Numbered from the stretch's first letter, positions 15,776 through 24,184 are shown. The stretch: DNA of 37,506 bases from Ruminococcus sp. YE282 (GCA_900101355.1 FMUV01000023.1:1-37506); one strand, 5' to 3'. Notes: a model not told the origin generated them from the sequence alone. Program-made: numbers and translations.

Positions 15776-15828
15776 GTATTTATTAAAATATTTCATAAAT
15801 TATAGAAATTTATACGGATTATTTATCC

Positions 15829-15857
15829 TTTATTTTATCTTAATGATATGTTATAAT
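15829..15857 (+). promoter_or_regulatory. Probable promoter of the SDR gene
   Basis: A perfect TATAAT lies at 15852-15857 in very AT-rich DNA, about 40 bp before the ATG. The -35 region (TTTATT at 15829-15834) is weak, so only the -10 box is convincing. Confidence 0.5.
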
Positions 15858-15895
15858 TAATACATTATTTTTGTATTAGGCAGGAAAACTAAAGA

Positions 15896-16633
15896 ATGAA
15901 AACCGTGTTAATTACAGGGGCTTCGGGCGGAATAGGTTCGGCAATTGCGGTTGCCTTTGCCCAAAACGGCTATGATGTTGCCCTGAATTATAACAAAAAT
16001 GAGGCTAAAGCTAAAAAGCTTGCAGGTATATTGAGGGAAACTTATGGGGTTAATGCCGCCGCTGTCGGCGCAGATGTATCCGACAGAACTGCGGTAAACA
16101 GTATGTTTGACGAAATTGACAGATTGTTTGGAAATCTTGATGTGCTTATAAACAATGCCGGAATAGCTCAGCAAAAGCTGTTCACCGACATTTCAAGCGA
16201 TGAATGGTGTTCTATGCTTAACACTAATCTTGGCGGTGTATTTAACTGTACGCAAGAGGCTTTGAAACGGTATATGCTCAAGAACCATAGCGGAGTTATT
16301 TTGAATATAAGCTCAATGTGGGGACAGGTTGGAGCTTCGTGCGAAGTGCATTACAGTACCGCCAAAGCCGGTGTTATCGGACTCACAAAGGCGCTTGCCA
16401 AAGAGGTCGGACTTTCGGGTATTCGGGTCAATTGCATTTGCCCCGGCGTTATTATGACTGATATGATGAAAGAATTTGATGAAAATGCTGTTGCCGAGTT
16501 AAAAAAGGAAACGCCTCTTAATTTGCTTGGCGCGCCTGAAGATATTGCCGATTCAGCTGTATTTTTGTGCAGCGAAAAGGCAAAGTTTATAACAGGGCAA
16601 ATACTTGGGGTGAACGGCGGTTTTGTTATATAA
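15896..16633 (+). CDS. Short-chain dehydrogenase/reductase (FabG-like)
   Basis: The 245-residue classical SDR has the glycine-rich coenzyme motif TGASGGIGSAIA near residues 7-18 and NNAGIA at about 86-91. The catalytic Ser is in ISSMWG and the Tyr/Lys in YSTAKAG, followed by CPGVIMTDM. It also ends in the usual ITGQILGVNGG. FabG-type enzymes reduce 3-oxoacyl thioesters with NADPH, but many paralogues act on other ketones or alcohols. No other fatty-acid genes are nearby, so the substrate is open. It is a single-gene unit with its own promoter and terminator. Confidence 0.88.
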   Translation: MKTVLITGASGGIGSAIAVAFAQNGYDVALNYNKNEAKAKKLAGILRETYGVNAAAVGADVSDRTAVNSMFDEIDRLFGNLDVLINNAGIAQQKLFTDISSDEWCSMLNTNLGGVFNCTQEALKRYMLKNHSGVILNISSMWGQVGASCEVHYSTAKAGVIGLTKALAKEVGLSGIRVNCICPGVIMTDMMKEFDENAVAELKKETPLNLLGAPEDIADSAVFLCSEKAKFITGQILGVNGGFVI

Positions 16634-16658
16634 CCTAAGATTTGCAATATTTGCAATT

Positions 16659-16678
16659 AAAAGCAAGTTCTGCTTTTT
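16659..16678 (+). terminator. Short terminator after the SDR gene
   Basis: AAAAGCA (16659-16665) pairs with TGCTTTT (16671-16677) around a 5-nt loop, ending in a run of five T. Confidence 0.6.
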
Positions 16679-16744
16679 GCAAACAATGGCAGGGCGATGA
16701 TTCGATTTAATGCAAATTTGACAGTTTAAGCGAAAGTGGGAAGT

Positions 16745-19624
16745 ATGAGTAAAATATTATCAAACGTTGACGGATTATTTACATCAATATACAACAGCCT
16801 TTATAAGTTTGATTCAAAGGGCGGCAAACGAAAAAGATTAAATTATTATCTTGTATATACTGTTTTGTTTGTTGTTGCTATACTTGCTGTTTATTCGGTT
16901 TTTTATCTTAACGGAAAGTCATTTATTTGGGTTGAAAGCACAAAGGACGGATTGGTTCAGCATTTCAATTCTTTGACATATCTGGGCAAAATGCTGAGAG
17001 AATACGCAAAAAACATACTTGCAGGTAACTTTGCATTTCCTATGTGGGATTCAAGTATAGGATACGGTGCGGATACAATAACAACTTTGCACTACTATGC
17101 TCTGGGTGACCCGCTTTGTTTGTTATCCGTATTTGTTCCGGCTTCAAAAACCGAAATTTTATATACAGCGTTAATCATTCTAAGACTGTATCTTGCAGGA
17201 ATTGCATTTTCTGCTTACAGCCTAAAGATGAACCGCGGTCGTCTCGGTTCTGTTATCGGCTCATTGTGCTACGTTTTCTGCGGATATGCCGCATATGCTT
17301 CTATCCGTCATCCTTATTTTACAAACCCGATGATTTATTTGCCGCTGTTACTGATAGGCGTTGAGCATATTTTTGAAAAACGCCGTCCGTATCTGTTCAT
17401 AATAATGGTGGCTTTGTCGGCAATAAGCAATTTTTATTTCTTCTATATGCTTTACGCTCTTGTTGCAATCTATGCCGTAATCAGATTCTTTGATTATTAT
17501 AAAGAAAAGTACGTGAGAAATCTATTCTTGGTTTTCTTTAAATTTTTGGGATTCGCCCTCATCGGTGTTATGATTGCTGGCTTTATGCTTTTGCCAAATG
17601 TTCTTGCGCTTTCATCGTCTTACAGAGCTTCTGTTTCCAAATTATTCGAGCCGTTTTATTATCTTTCATATTACGAAGGATTTTTGCCGTCGTTTATATC
17701 AATTCAGCCCTCTGACAAGTGGACTATTATGGGATATGCGTCGCTTGTATTCTTGGCTGTTGTTCTGTTGTTTGCTGAGCGCAAAAAACACAGGTCGCTT
17801 AAAATCGGCTTTGTTGTTACAACGATTATTTTATTGATTCCGCTTCTTGGAAAAATCATGCACGGAATGTCATATGTGTCAAACAGATGGGTATGGGGTT
17901 ACAGTATGCTGGTGTGCTTTATTGCCACAACCGTTGTTCCAAGCCTGTTGAACGTTACAAGAAAAACTCTTATGATAATTACCGGAGCGGTAGTGATTGT
18001 AGGAGCATATCTGTTTATATTTACAAAGACTTCAAGCAAAGGCGCAATCATTTCTTCGGTTGTATTATTTATAACAGCTCTGCTTATATATGCCATATAC
18101 AGAATTAATATTTCGTATAAGGCAAAATCATATGTCAAGTTCGTTTCAAAATTGATTTTGGTGTTTGTCACAATGCTTAGCGTTTGTGTCAATGCAAAGT
18201 TCCTTTATTCGTCCAATACCCAGAACTATCTCGGTGTATTCAATGACAAGGGAATGGCTCTTGAAGACCTGGTTGACACCACCCACGCAAAGGCAGCTTC
18301 ATATGTTGAGGACGACAGCGGATTTTACAGATTTGATGAAAACAGAATAAGCAACAAGGTAATGAGAAATTCGGCTGTGCTTAACGAGAATCACTCTGTT
18401 TCGTCTTTTTACAGCCTTACTAACGGCAATATTTTTCAGTATATGCTTGAAACAGCAAATAATATTTACTGTGATTCAATAATTGACGGACTTGATAACA
18501 GAACTATGCTTGAAACCCTTGCGGGCGTTAAGTATTTTGTTACAACAGAGAGCGGAAAAATCACAAAACCGTTTGGGTTTGATTCAAAGGCAAAAACGAG
18601 AAAAAGCGTTGAAAATTATAAGGTTTATCAAAACAGCAACGCTCTGGGTCTGGGGTATACCTACGACAAGTATATTTCGCGCAGTGATTATGAAAATATG
18701 ACTGCGGTTGAACGTCAACAGGCTCTTATGCAGGGTGTTGTGCTTGATGACGATACCGATTTTGTAGAAAGTGCAGAGCCGACTTATAATCATCAGACTG
18801 TGCCTTATGCAATTGAAGAGGACGAAAATGTTGTTGTTGAAAACGGAAAATTCACGGTAAAAAAAGCAGGTTCTGAAATAACGCTCAAATTCAACGGCAA
18901 GACTAGCTGTGAAACGTACTTGTATTTTCATAATCTTGAATTTGAAAGTGTTGACCCTGTTAGCATTTATTCGGATGACGAATGGGAAGAATTGTCCGAA
19001 TATGAGCAAAAACAGCGTGAAACAAGCAAAAAATATTGGACACACGAGGGAAGAGCCTCTTTGGATTGCAAGTGCGATGATGTGTCAAATTATGCATACG
19101 TTTGTAATCCGTATTTTCAGTGGTATGCCGGCAAGAAAGATTACATTATAAATTTTGTATACAGCAATGAGGCAAGAGATACTATTACAATTAAGTTTTC
19201 ACAGCAGGGGTACTATACATTTGATGAGATGTCGGTTGTTTGCCAGCCTATGGACAAATATATAAGCCAGGCTTCAAAGCTCGGCGAGAATCAGCTTGAA
19301 AACATTGTTACCGATACAAATACAATCAGCGGCGACATTACAGTTGACAAGGACAAAATTTTGTGCCTTGCCGTTCCGTACAGCAGCGGTTGGACAGCAT
19401 ATGTTGACGGCAAAAAAGCCGAGGTAAAAAGAGCCAACACAATGTTTATGGGTTTGGAGCTTACAGAGGGAAGCCATAAAATCAGGTTTGAGTATCAAAC
19501 CCCGGGGCTTAAGACAGGTGCTTTGGCAACATGCTCGGGACTTGGCGTGTTTGCCGTGCTGATTATTTTGCTTGAAATATATCACAGAAATAAGTCACGA
19601 AAAAGCAGAAAAATTAAGAATTAA
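16745..19624 (+). CDS. YfhO-family integral membrane protein
   Basis: The 959-residue protein belongs to the YfhO family (GT-C-like fold). About a dozen membrane segments occupy roughly residues 35-480, including an early extracytoplasmic loop with WDSSIGYGAD and YALGDPLCLLS. A large extracytoplasmic domain of some 430 residues follows, ending with the diagnostic SSGWTAYVDGKKAEV and HKIRFEYQTPG, then a final membrane helix and a basic tail. Bacillus YfhO is linked to glycosylation of lipoteichoic acid; the donor and target here are unknown. ATG 16745 was preferred to GTG 16736. The ribosome site is modest (GTGGGAAG). It stands alone between terminators. Confidence 0.88.
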   Translation: MSKILSNVDGLFTSIYNSLYKFDSKGGKRKRLNYYLVYTVLFVVAILAVYSVFYLNGKSFIWVESTKDGLVQHFNSLTYLGKMLREYAKNILAGNFAFPMWDSSIGYGADTITTLHYYALGDPLCLLSVFVPASKTEILYTALIILRLYLAGIAFSAYSLKMNRGRLGSVIGSLCYVFCGYAAYASIRHPYFTNPMIYLPLLLIGVEHIFEKRRPYLFIIMVALSAISNFYFFYMLYALVAIYAVIRFFDYYKEKYVRNLFLVFFKFLGFALIGVMIAGFMLLPNVLALSSSYRASVSKLFEPFYYLSYYEGFLPSFISIQPSDKWTIMGYASLVFLAVVLLFAERKKHRSLKIGFVVTTIILLIPLLGKIMHGMSYVSNRWVWGYSMLVCFIATTVVPSLLNVTRKTLMIITGAVVIVGAYLFIFTKTSSKGAIISSVVLFITALLIYAIYRINISYKAKSYVKFVSKLILVFVTMLSVCVNAKFLYSSNTQNYLGVFNDKGMALEDLVDTTHAKAASYVEDDSGFYRFDENRISNKVMRNSAVLNENHSVSSFYSLTNGNIFQYMLETANNIYCDSIIDGLDNRTMLETLAGVKYFVTTESGKITKPFGFDSKAKTRKSVENYKVYQNSNALGLGYTYDKYISRSDYENMTAVERQQALMQGVVLDDDTDFVESAEPTYNHQTVPYAIEEDENVVVENGKFTVKKAGSEITLKFNGKTSCETYLYFHNLEFESVDPVSIYSDDEWEELSEYEQKQRETSKKYWTHEGRASLDCKCDDVSNYAYVCNPYFQWYAGKKDYIINFVYSNEARDTITIKFSQQGYYTFDEMSVVCQPMDKYISQASKLGENQLENIVTDTNTISGDITVDKDKILCLAVPYSSGWTAYVDGKKAEVKRANTMFMGLELTEGSHKIRFEYQTPGLKTGALATCSGLGVFAVLIILLEIYHRNKSRKSRKIKN

Positions 19625-19634
19625 ATTAAATTTA

Positions 19635-19674
19635 TTTCGTGTCATACGGAGCGCAAAAGCCGTGTGGCACGAAA
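19635..19674 (+). terminator. Long hairpin after the yfhO-like gene, probable terminator
   Basis: TTTCGTGTCATACGG (19635-19649) pairs with CCGTGTGGCACGAAA (19660-19674) over 15 bp with two G-U wobbles. The T tract that follows is short (TTT), so termination may be partial. Confidence 0.65.
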
Positions 19675-19696
19675 TTTGCACGAAATATGTACGAAA
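19667..19696. repeat. Three GYACGAAA direct repeats at 11-bp spacing
   Basis: GCACGAAA occurs at 19667-19674 and 19678-19685, and GTACGAAA at 19689-19696. Each start is exactly 11 bp apart, close to one helical turn. They end 24 bp before the -35 box of the rpmG promoter, a position suited to an activator or UP-like element. The first copy overlaps the hairpin arm. Confidence 0.5.
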
Positions 19697-19720
19697 AAGG
19701 TATAAAATTGTAAAAAGGTA

Positions 19721-19749
19721 TTGACTATATCTTTACAATATGGTAAAAT
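19721..19749 (+). promoter_or_regulatory. Strong promoter of the rpmG-secE-nusG-rpl cluster
   Basis: TTGACT (-35, 19721-19726) and TAAAAT (-10, 19744-19749) are separated by an ideal 17 bp. Transcription would begin near 19756 and give a leader of about 200 nt. Confidence 0.85.
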
Positions 19750-19756
19750 AACCTTA

Positions 19757-19952
19757 CCTCTGAAAGGGGCTTATTTTTTATGCCCTGCTAAGGGTAATGC
19801 CAAATACTTGAAAAAGTTGTTTGAAATATTTGTTCGTTTCATTAATGCCTTGCAAAAGGCGGTTGAACAAACTTTTGTGAGTCTGCAATATTGCGGCTGA
19901 CGGCATTACTGTTGAGGGAGGCTAAAATATTCCGAAAAACCGGGAGGTGCCG
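19757..19952 (+). ncRNA. Structured 5' leader upstream of rpmG
   Basis: The leader of about 200 nt contains nested complementary segments. GTAATGCC (19794-19801) pairs with GGCATTAC (19902-19909), enclosing a TTTGTTC/GAACAAA stem and, inside that, GCCTT-GCAA-AAGGC. A GCAATATTGC palindrome lies at about 19885-19894. An early GGGGC/GCCC hairpin precedes the set. This is more structure than a simple UTR needs. I do not recognise a named Rfam family; a ribosomal-protein-binding leader is possible. Confidence 0.45.
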
Positions 19953-19954
19953 TT

Positions 19955-20104
19955 ATGAGAGTAAAAATCACATTGGCCTGCACAGAGTGCAAACAGCGTA
20001 ACTACAACACAATGAAGAACAAGAAGAACAGTCCCGACAGACTTGAGATGAACAAGTACTGCCGTTTCTGTAAAAAACACACTCTTCACAAAGAAACTAA
20101 ATAA
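19955..20104 (+). CDS. rpmG: 50S ribosomal protein L33
   Basis: This 49-residue gene was read directly: it starts [17 protein letters not shown] and ends [10 protein letters not shown]. Two CxxC pairs (CTEC, CRFC) make it the zinc-binding C+ form. CGGGAGGT lies upstream. In Clostridia rpmG commonly precedes secE and nusG, as it does here with a 12-nt gap. L33 sits near the ribosomal E site on the 50S subunit. Confidence 0.95.
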   Translation: MRVKITLACTECKQRNYNTMKNKKNSPDRLEMNKYCRFCKKHTLHKETK

Positions 20105-20116
20105 TGGAGGTACATT

Positions 20117-20383
20117 ATGGCTGACAAAAAGCTTGATACAAAAAAAGCAGATTCCAAAAAAGCTGCTAAAAAAAGCAAAAAGCCTAACGTCTTTGCACGT
20201 ATTATTAAGTACCTGTCCGCTTGTAAGGGTGAGTTAAAGAAGATATCTTGGTCAACCGTTTCTCAGACAACAAGAAATTTCGGCATTGTAATTGCCGTAA
20301 TTATTGTTATGAGCGCATTCATATTTGCTCTTGACCAGGGCTTGTATGCTTTGCTTGGTTTGGTTATGGAAACTTCTGCCTAA
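20117..20383 (+). CDS. secE: Preprotein translocase subunit SecE
   Basis: The 88-residue protein has a lysine-rich cytoplasmic N-terminus and the conserved amphipathic segment ELKKISWSTVSQTTRNF. A single C-terminal membrane helix follows (about residues 55-80), as in single-span Gram-positive SecE. It stabilises SecY in the membrane translocon. It lies between rpmG and nusG with short gaps and a GGAGG ribosome site, the standard order. Confidence 0.95.
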   Translation: MADKKLDTKKADSKKAAKKSKKPNVFARIIKYLSACKGELKKISWSTVSQTTRNFGIVIAVIIVMSAFIFALDQGLYALLGLVMETSA

Positions 20384-20423
20384 AGTGCGTTATTACTAAG
20401 CTTACGAAAGGAAGAAAGTTATA

Positions 20424-20951
20424 ATGCCTGAAACAGATGCAAAATGGTATGTTGTTCATACTTATTCGGGTTACGAAAACAAAGTTGCCGCTGACCTTAT
20501 GTCAACAGCGGAAAACAGACAACTTCAGGATATGATTGTTGACGTTAAAGTACCGACAGAAATCGTTACCGAAACCGTTGGCGAAAAAACCAAAGAGGTT
20601 GAGCATAAGCTCTATCCGGGTTATGTTTTCGTTAAAATGGTTTATACCGATGAAACTTGGTATGTTGTTCGCAATATTCGCGGATGCACAGGATTTGTCG
20701 GCCCGGGATCAAAACCCGTACCCCTTACTGATGCTGAAGTTTACAGAATGGGCGTTGAAACACGCAGCACCAAGGTTAACTATTCTGTGGGCGATTCGGT
20801 ACGCATTATTGACGGTCCGCTTGAGGACTTCGTCGGCGTTGTTGAAGAAATTGACGCAGACAAAAATTACGTTCGCGTTGTTGTTTCTATGTTCGGACGT
20901 GAAACTCCGATTGAGCTTGAGCTTGGTCAGGCTGAATCGATAGAAGAATAA
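20424..20951 (+). CDS. nusG: Transcription termination/antitermination protein NusG
   Basis: The 175-residue NusG has the NGN domain ([45 protein letters not shown]) and a C-terminal KOW domain beginning at about residue 124 ([20 protein letters not shown]). It binds RNA polymerase and links it to the ribosome or modulates pausing. Length is normal, with no insertion. GAAAGGAAG precedes the start. Confidence 0.96.
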   Translation: MPETDAKWYVVHTYSGYENKVAADLMSTAENRQLQDMIVDVKVPTEIVTETVGEKTKEVEHKLYPGYVFVKMVYTDETWYVVRNIRGCTGFVGPGSKPVPLTDAEVYRMGVETRSTKVNYSVGDSVRIIDGPLEDFVGVVEEIDADKNYVRVVVSMFGRETPIELELGQAESIEE

Positions 20952-20965
20952 TTTAAAAATAATCA

Positions 20966-21048
20966 GCCAATCGGCTTTTTATTGGGAGCTTGCTCCCTGT
21001 GGGAGGGACCCTACACAGTGGCGTTCCGCAATTTACCACGAATTTTGG
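20966..21048 (+). promoter_or_regulatory. Structured rplK leader with candidate L1-binding hairpin
   Basis: The 109-nt gap between nusG and rplK contains three small hairpins. AGCC-AAT-CGGCT is followed by TTTTTATT and could be a weak attenuator. GGGAG-CTTG-CTCCC lies at 20984-20997. CTGTG/CACAG encloses GGGAGGGACCC. The segment GTGGGAGGGA (20999-21008) recurs almost exactly before rplA. L1 autoregulation of the rplK-rplA mRNA is established in bacteria; assigning it to this hairpin is inference. Confidence 0.4.
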
Positions 21049-21060
21049 AGGTTAATCACA

Positions 21061-21486
21061 ATGGCTCAGAAGGTTGTAGGCTTAATTAAGCTGCAGATTC
21101 CTGCCGGAAAAGCTACTCCGGCACCACCTGTTGGTCCTGCTTTAGGTCAGCACGGTGTAAACATTGTTGCGTTCACTAAGGATTTTAATGAGCGTACAAA
21201 GAACGACATCGGACTTATCATTCCTGTTGTAATTACAGTATATGCCGATCGTTCATTTACTTTCGTTACAAAGACTCCGCCTGCTGCTGTTCTTCTTAAG
21301 AAGGCTTGCGGTATCGAAAGCGGTTCAGGCGTACCGAACAAGACTAAGGTTGCCCAGATTACAAAAGAACAGCTTGCAAAGATTGCAGAGCAGAAAATGC
21401 CTGACCTTAACGCAGGTTCTCTTGAAGCTGCTATCAGCATGGTTGCCGGTACAGCAAGAAGCATGGGTATTACAGTAGTTGACTAA
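21061..21486 (+). CDS. rplK: 50S ribosomal protein L11
   Basis: The 141-residue protein has the N-terminal flexible domain with the proline-rich [15 protein letters not shown] segment, and the C-terminal RNA-binding domain ending in [10 protein letters not shown]. It binds the GTPase-associated centre of 23S rRNA and is needed for RelA-type stringent signalling. Length matches the family. TTGGAGG precedes the ATG. It lies 54 nt before rplA. Confidence 0.97.
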   Translation: MAQKVVGLIKLQIPAGKATPAPPVGPALGQHGVNIVAFTKDFNERTKNDIGLIIPVVITVYADRSFTFVTKTPPAAVLLKKACGIESGSGVPNKTKVAQITKEQLAKIAEQKMPDLNAGSLEAAISMVAGTARSMGITVVD

Positions 21487-21493
21487 TTATCCG

Positions 21494-21521
21494 GGTGGGA
21501 GGAAGTTTCCGATTGACCACC
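21494..21521 (+). promoter_or_regulatory. Candidate L1-binding hairpin before rplA
   Basis: GGTGG (21494-21498) pairs with CCACC (21517-21521), and within it GGAA pairs with TTCC. The asymmetric internal loop between the stems has GA on one side and GATTGA on the other. Two short helices around an asymmetric loop is the known shape of L1 sites in rRNA and mRNA. GTGGGAGGAA here parallels the motif before rplK. Confidence 0.45.
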
Positions 21522-21540
21522 TAACAATGGAGGAAAAGTA

Positions 21541-22236
21541 ATGAAACACGGTAAGAAATATGTTGACGCTGCTAAGCTCGTTGACAGAACTAAATTATAT
21601 GACTCAAACGAGGCTCTTGCCACTGTTGTAAAAACAGCCACAGCTAAGTTTGACGAAACAGTTGAGCTTCATATCAAGCTTGGCGTTGACAGCCGTCACG
21701 CTGACCAGCAGGTAAGAGGCGCAGTTGTTCTTCCTAACGGTACAGGTAAAAAGGTAAGAGTTCTTGCAATTTGTAAGGGCGCTAACGTTGACCTTGCTAA
21801 GGAAGCAGGCGCAGATTTTGTTGGCGCTGAAGATATGACTCAGAAAATTCAGCAGGAAAACTGGATGGACTTTGACGTTCTTATCACAACTCCCGATTGC
21901 ATGGGTCTTGTTGGTCGTCTTGGTAGAATCCTCGGTCCCCGTGGTCTTATGCCAAACCCAAAGGCCGGTACTGTTACTCCTGACATTGCTAAGGCTGTTA
22001 AAGAAGCTAAGGCAGGTAAGATTGAGTACCGTCTTGATAAGACAAACATTATTCACTGCCCTATCGGCAAAGTAAGCTTTGGTCCTGATAAGCTTGCTGA
22101 AAACTTTGACACACTTATGGATGCGGTTGTTAAGGCTAAGCCTGCTGCTGCAAAGGGACAGTATCTCCGTTCTGTTGCAGTAACTTCAACAATGGGTCCA
22201 AGCGTCAGAGTAAGCACTTCTAAATTCGGTGCTTAA
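21541..22236 (+). CDS. rplA: 50S ribosomal protein L1
   Basis: The 231-residue two-domain L1 has the highly conserved signature [20 protein letters not shown] near residues 123-142, and the closing [11 protein letters not shown]. It binds the mobile L1 stalk of 23S rRNA and, in many bacteria, its own mRNA. GGAGGAAAA gives the ribosome site. A TTAACAC-ATCG-GTGTTAA hairpin (22250-22267) follows, before the L10 leader. Confidence 0.97.
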   Translation: MKHGKKYVDAAKLVDRTKLYDSNEALATVVKTATAKFDETVELHIKLGVDSRHADQQVRGAVVLPNGTGKKVRVLAICKGANVDLAKEAGADFVGAEDMTQKIQQENWMDFDVLITTPDCMGLVGRLGRILGPRGLMPNPKAGTVTPDIAKAVKEAKAGKIEYRLDKTNIIHCPIGKVSFGPDKLAENFDTLMDAVVKAKPAAAKGQYLRSVAVTSTMGPSVRVSTSKFGA

Positions 22237-22273
22237 AATTTTATAGTTGTTAACACATCGGTGTTAATATAAA

Positions 22274-22391
22274 TTCGCTGTTCTAAAGACAGCAGGTGCA
22301 TTGCGTAAGGGTTATCCCGCCTGCCGAGGAAGATGCAAATTACTTTGTATTTTTGCAACCGTCCGAGGTATGTTTGGACGGTTGTTTTTTT
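22274..22391 (+). ncRNA. Ribosomal L10 leader (autoregulatory mRNA element)
   Basis: The segment from CTAAAGACAGCAGGTGCA to GCCTGCCGAGGAAGATGC has the conserved features of the L10 leader: the GACAGCAGGTGC strand and the opposing CCTGCCGAGG strand that form the L10(L12)4-binding kink-turn region. It is followed by an intrinsic terminator: CAACCGTCC (22356-22364) pairs with GGACGGTTG (22376-22384), then seven T. L10-L12 binding favours termination before rplJ, giving feedback control of rplJL. Confidence 0.9.
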
Positions 22392-22424
22392 GAACTGCGA
22401 CAAAAAATTTTGGAGGTGAAAATT

Positions 22425-22988
22425 TTGCCAAGTCAAAGTGTTTTAGAGCAGAAAAAAGCTATTGTAGCTGAGCTTTCAGAAAGACTTAAGAACTCTATCA
22501 CAGGTGTTGTTGTTTCATACGAAGGTATCAACGTTGAAGACGATACAAAGCTCAGAAAAGAGCTTCGTGAGAACGACGTAAAGTATTCGGTAGTTAAGAA
22601 TACACTTTTGTCACGTGCTTGTGAAGAAGCAGGTCTTGAGGACATTAAATCTGTACTTGAGGGTACAACAGCTATCGCAACAAGCGATACTGAATATGCA
22701 GCTGCAGCAAGAATCCTCTGCAACTATGCAAAGGATCACGAAAACTTTAAGGTTAAGACAGCTTACCTTGACGGCGCTGTAATTGATATGGACACAATCA
22801 TATCTCTTTCAAAGCTCCCAACCAAGGAAGTTCTTCTTGCAAATGTTCTTGGTGCATTCCAGGCGCCTATCGCATCATTTGCCCGTGCCGTACAGGCTAT
22901 TGTTGACAAGGGCGGCGTAGAAGCTTGTGCCGCTGAAAAGGCAGACGCTCCTGCTGAGGAAGCTCCTGCTGAAGAAGCAGCAGAATAA
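22425..22988 (+). CDS. rplJ: 50S ribosomal protein L10
   Basis: The 187-residue L10 begins at TTG 22425 (MPSQSVLEQKKAIV), eight nt after GGAGG. Reading further upstream in frame runs through the L10 leader and its terminator, so those codons are not coding. Conserved features include DDTKLRKELRENDVKYSVVKN, which contacts rRNA, and a C-terminal helix that binds L12 dimers. The tail is Ala/Glu-rich. It forms the stalk base with L11. Confidence 0.95.
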   Translation: MPSQSVLEQKKAIVAELSERLKNSITGVVVSYEGINVEDDTKLRKELRENDVKYSVVKNTLLSRACEEAGLEDIKSVLEGTTAIATSDTEYAAAARILCNYAKDHENFKVKTAYLDGAVIDMDTIISLSKLPTKEVLLANVLGAFQAPIASFARAVQAIVDKGGVEACAAEKADAPAEEAPAEEAAE

Positions 22989-23038
22989 TCTGCTAAAATT
23001 TTAAAATTATTAATTTATAATATCGGAGGTAAATTACA

Positions 23039-23416
23039 ATGGCATCAGAAAAAATTACTGCTATTATTGAAGAATTAAAAGGCCTCACAGTTCTTGAGCT
23101 TTCAGAGCTCGTTCACGCTGTTGAGGATGAGTTTGGTGTATCCGCTGCTGCTGCAGTTGCAGTTGCAGGTCCTGCTGCTGACGGCGGCGCTGCTGCTGCT
23201 GAGCAGACAGAGTTTGACGTAATTCTTAAGTCAGCCGGCGGCAACAAGATTGCTGTTATCAAGGCTGTTCGTGAGATCACAGGTCTTGGACTTAAGGAAG
23301 CAAAGGCTGTTGTTGACGGTGCTCCTAAGACTGTTAAGGAAGCTGTTTCTAAGGACGACGCTGAAGCTATGAAGTCAAAGCTCGAAGAGGCTGGCGCAGA
23401 AGTAGAATTAAAGTAA
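23039..23416 (+). CDS. rplL: 50S ribosomal protein L7/L12
   Basis: The 125-residue protein has an N-terminal dimerisation segment, an Ala/Gly hinge near residues 37-55, and the C-terminal domain ([32 protein letters not shown]) that recruits translational GTPases. TCGGAGGT precedes the start. It is the last gene of the ribosomal cluster and is followed by a strong terminator rather than directly by rpoB. Confidence 0.97.
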   Translation: MASEKITAIIEELKGLTVLELSELVHAVEDEFGVSAAAAVAVAGPAADGGAAAAEQTEFDVILKSAGGNKIAVIKAVREITGLGLKEAKAVVDGAPKTVKEAVSKDDAEAMKSKLEEAGAEVELK

Positions 23417-23453
23417 TTTTACTGAATTACTTAAATACTTTTTGTAATTGTTT

Positions 23454-23492
23454 GCACATCGCAGAATTTTGTTTTGCGGTGTGCATTTTTTA
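23454..23492 (+). terminator. Terminator of the rplJL unit
   Basis: GCACATCGCA (23454-23463) pairs with TGCGGTGTGC (23475-23484), followed by ATTTTTTA. rpoB, which often follows rplL, is absent. Confidence 0.88.
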
Positions 23493-23601
23493 TGCCGAAT
23501 TTTCAGTTAATTTTAAAGCGGGGCAAAGTGATTAACAATAAATATGTTTTAGCTTGCCTTTATCATTTCGTTATTTCTGCTATGATTATTATCTTGTTTT
23601 G

Positions 23602-23635
23602 CAAAAAAATGAGTCCGATAAAATATCGAACTCAT
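23602..23635 (-). terminator. Terminator of the small secreted protein locus (minus strand)
   Basis: ATGAGTCCGATA (23609-23620) and TATCGAACTCAT (23624-23635) form a 12-bp stem with one mismatch. Read on the minus strand the stem runs into seven T (AAAAAAA at 23603-23609). It ends transcription coming from the pseudogene at 23699-24184. Confidence 0.75.
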
Positions 23636-23698
23636 CTTATAAAATTTAATAATTTATCTTATTGATAAAAATTTTGATAATTGTTTGCGCTTTATTCA

Positions 23699-24184
23699 TC
23701 AAGCACTCAGCCAATATCCTCTGCCCTGAGTTGTGCTGTAATTTGAAGTGTTGGTAGCCATTTTGCTGTTCTCACCGTCAAAGTAGAAAATCTTGACGCC
23801 TACTCCGCCCCAAGATGAAACGTAAGCATCAGGATATTCACTGCACTTTACAATCAGCCAATTGTATTCATACTTGTCATCAGAATATGCAAACTCTTTT
23901 CCGCAAACTCCTGTGAATATGGTATGTTTAAAGGATACTGAAAATCCGCCGCCACTTCCGGTATCATCACTGGTAAGAGCTACTGTAACTTTGTCAAGTT
24001 CACCCTTGGGACATTTTATCTGAAAATAATAGTTGCCATTGTTTTTGTAATAGTGTGTGCAATCTACTACCGAGTGGTCCTAAATTAAAACTACATCTGC
24101 TGCAAAAGCAGGAACAACAGCTGCAAAAACCATTACTACGCTCATAAATAGCACGGCAAGACTTTTTGATAATCGTTTTGTCAT
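23699..24184 (-). pseudogene. Small secreted protein with GRGYWLSA C-terminus, interrupted by one TAG
   Basis: Minus-strand translation from the ATG at 24184 gives a signal peptide (MTKRLSKSLAVLF... ending AFA-A) nearly identical to that of the neighbour at 24273-24737. An in-frame TAG follows at codon 35 (24082-24080). The frame then stays open for 126 more codons and ends TTQGRGYWLSA. DHSVVDC follows the stop, matching EDHSVVDC in the paralogue, so a single E-to-stop change is the only lesion visible. The middle is more diverged: it has extra Gly/Ser and two more Cys. GAGGGA precedes the start. It may be a recent pseudogene, phase-variable, read through, or a sequence error. Confidence 0.8.

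Noticed and set aside
16718..16745. TTGACA just before the yfhO-like gene as a -35 box
   Set aside because: A matching -10 would fall on the start codon, leaving no leader or ribosome site, so it is probably coincidental.
22296..22424. In-frame upstream extension of rplJ (43 codons)
   Set aside because: It runs through the L10 leader and its attenuator terminator. GGAGG at 22412-22416 fits the TTG at 22425, giving a normal 187-residue L10.
23474..23665. 63-residue plus-strand frame after rplL
   Set aside because: It starts inside the rplL terminator, has no ribosome site, ends within AT-rich DNA and overlaps the minus-strand terminator at 23602-23635.
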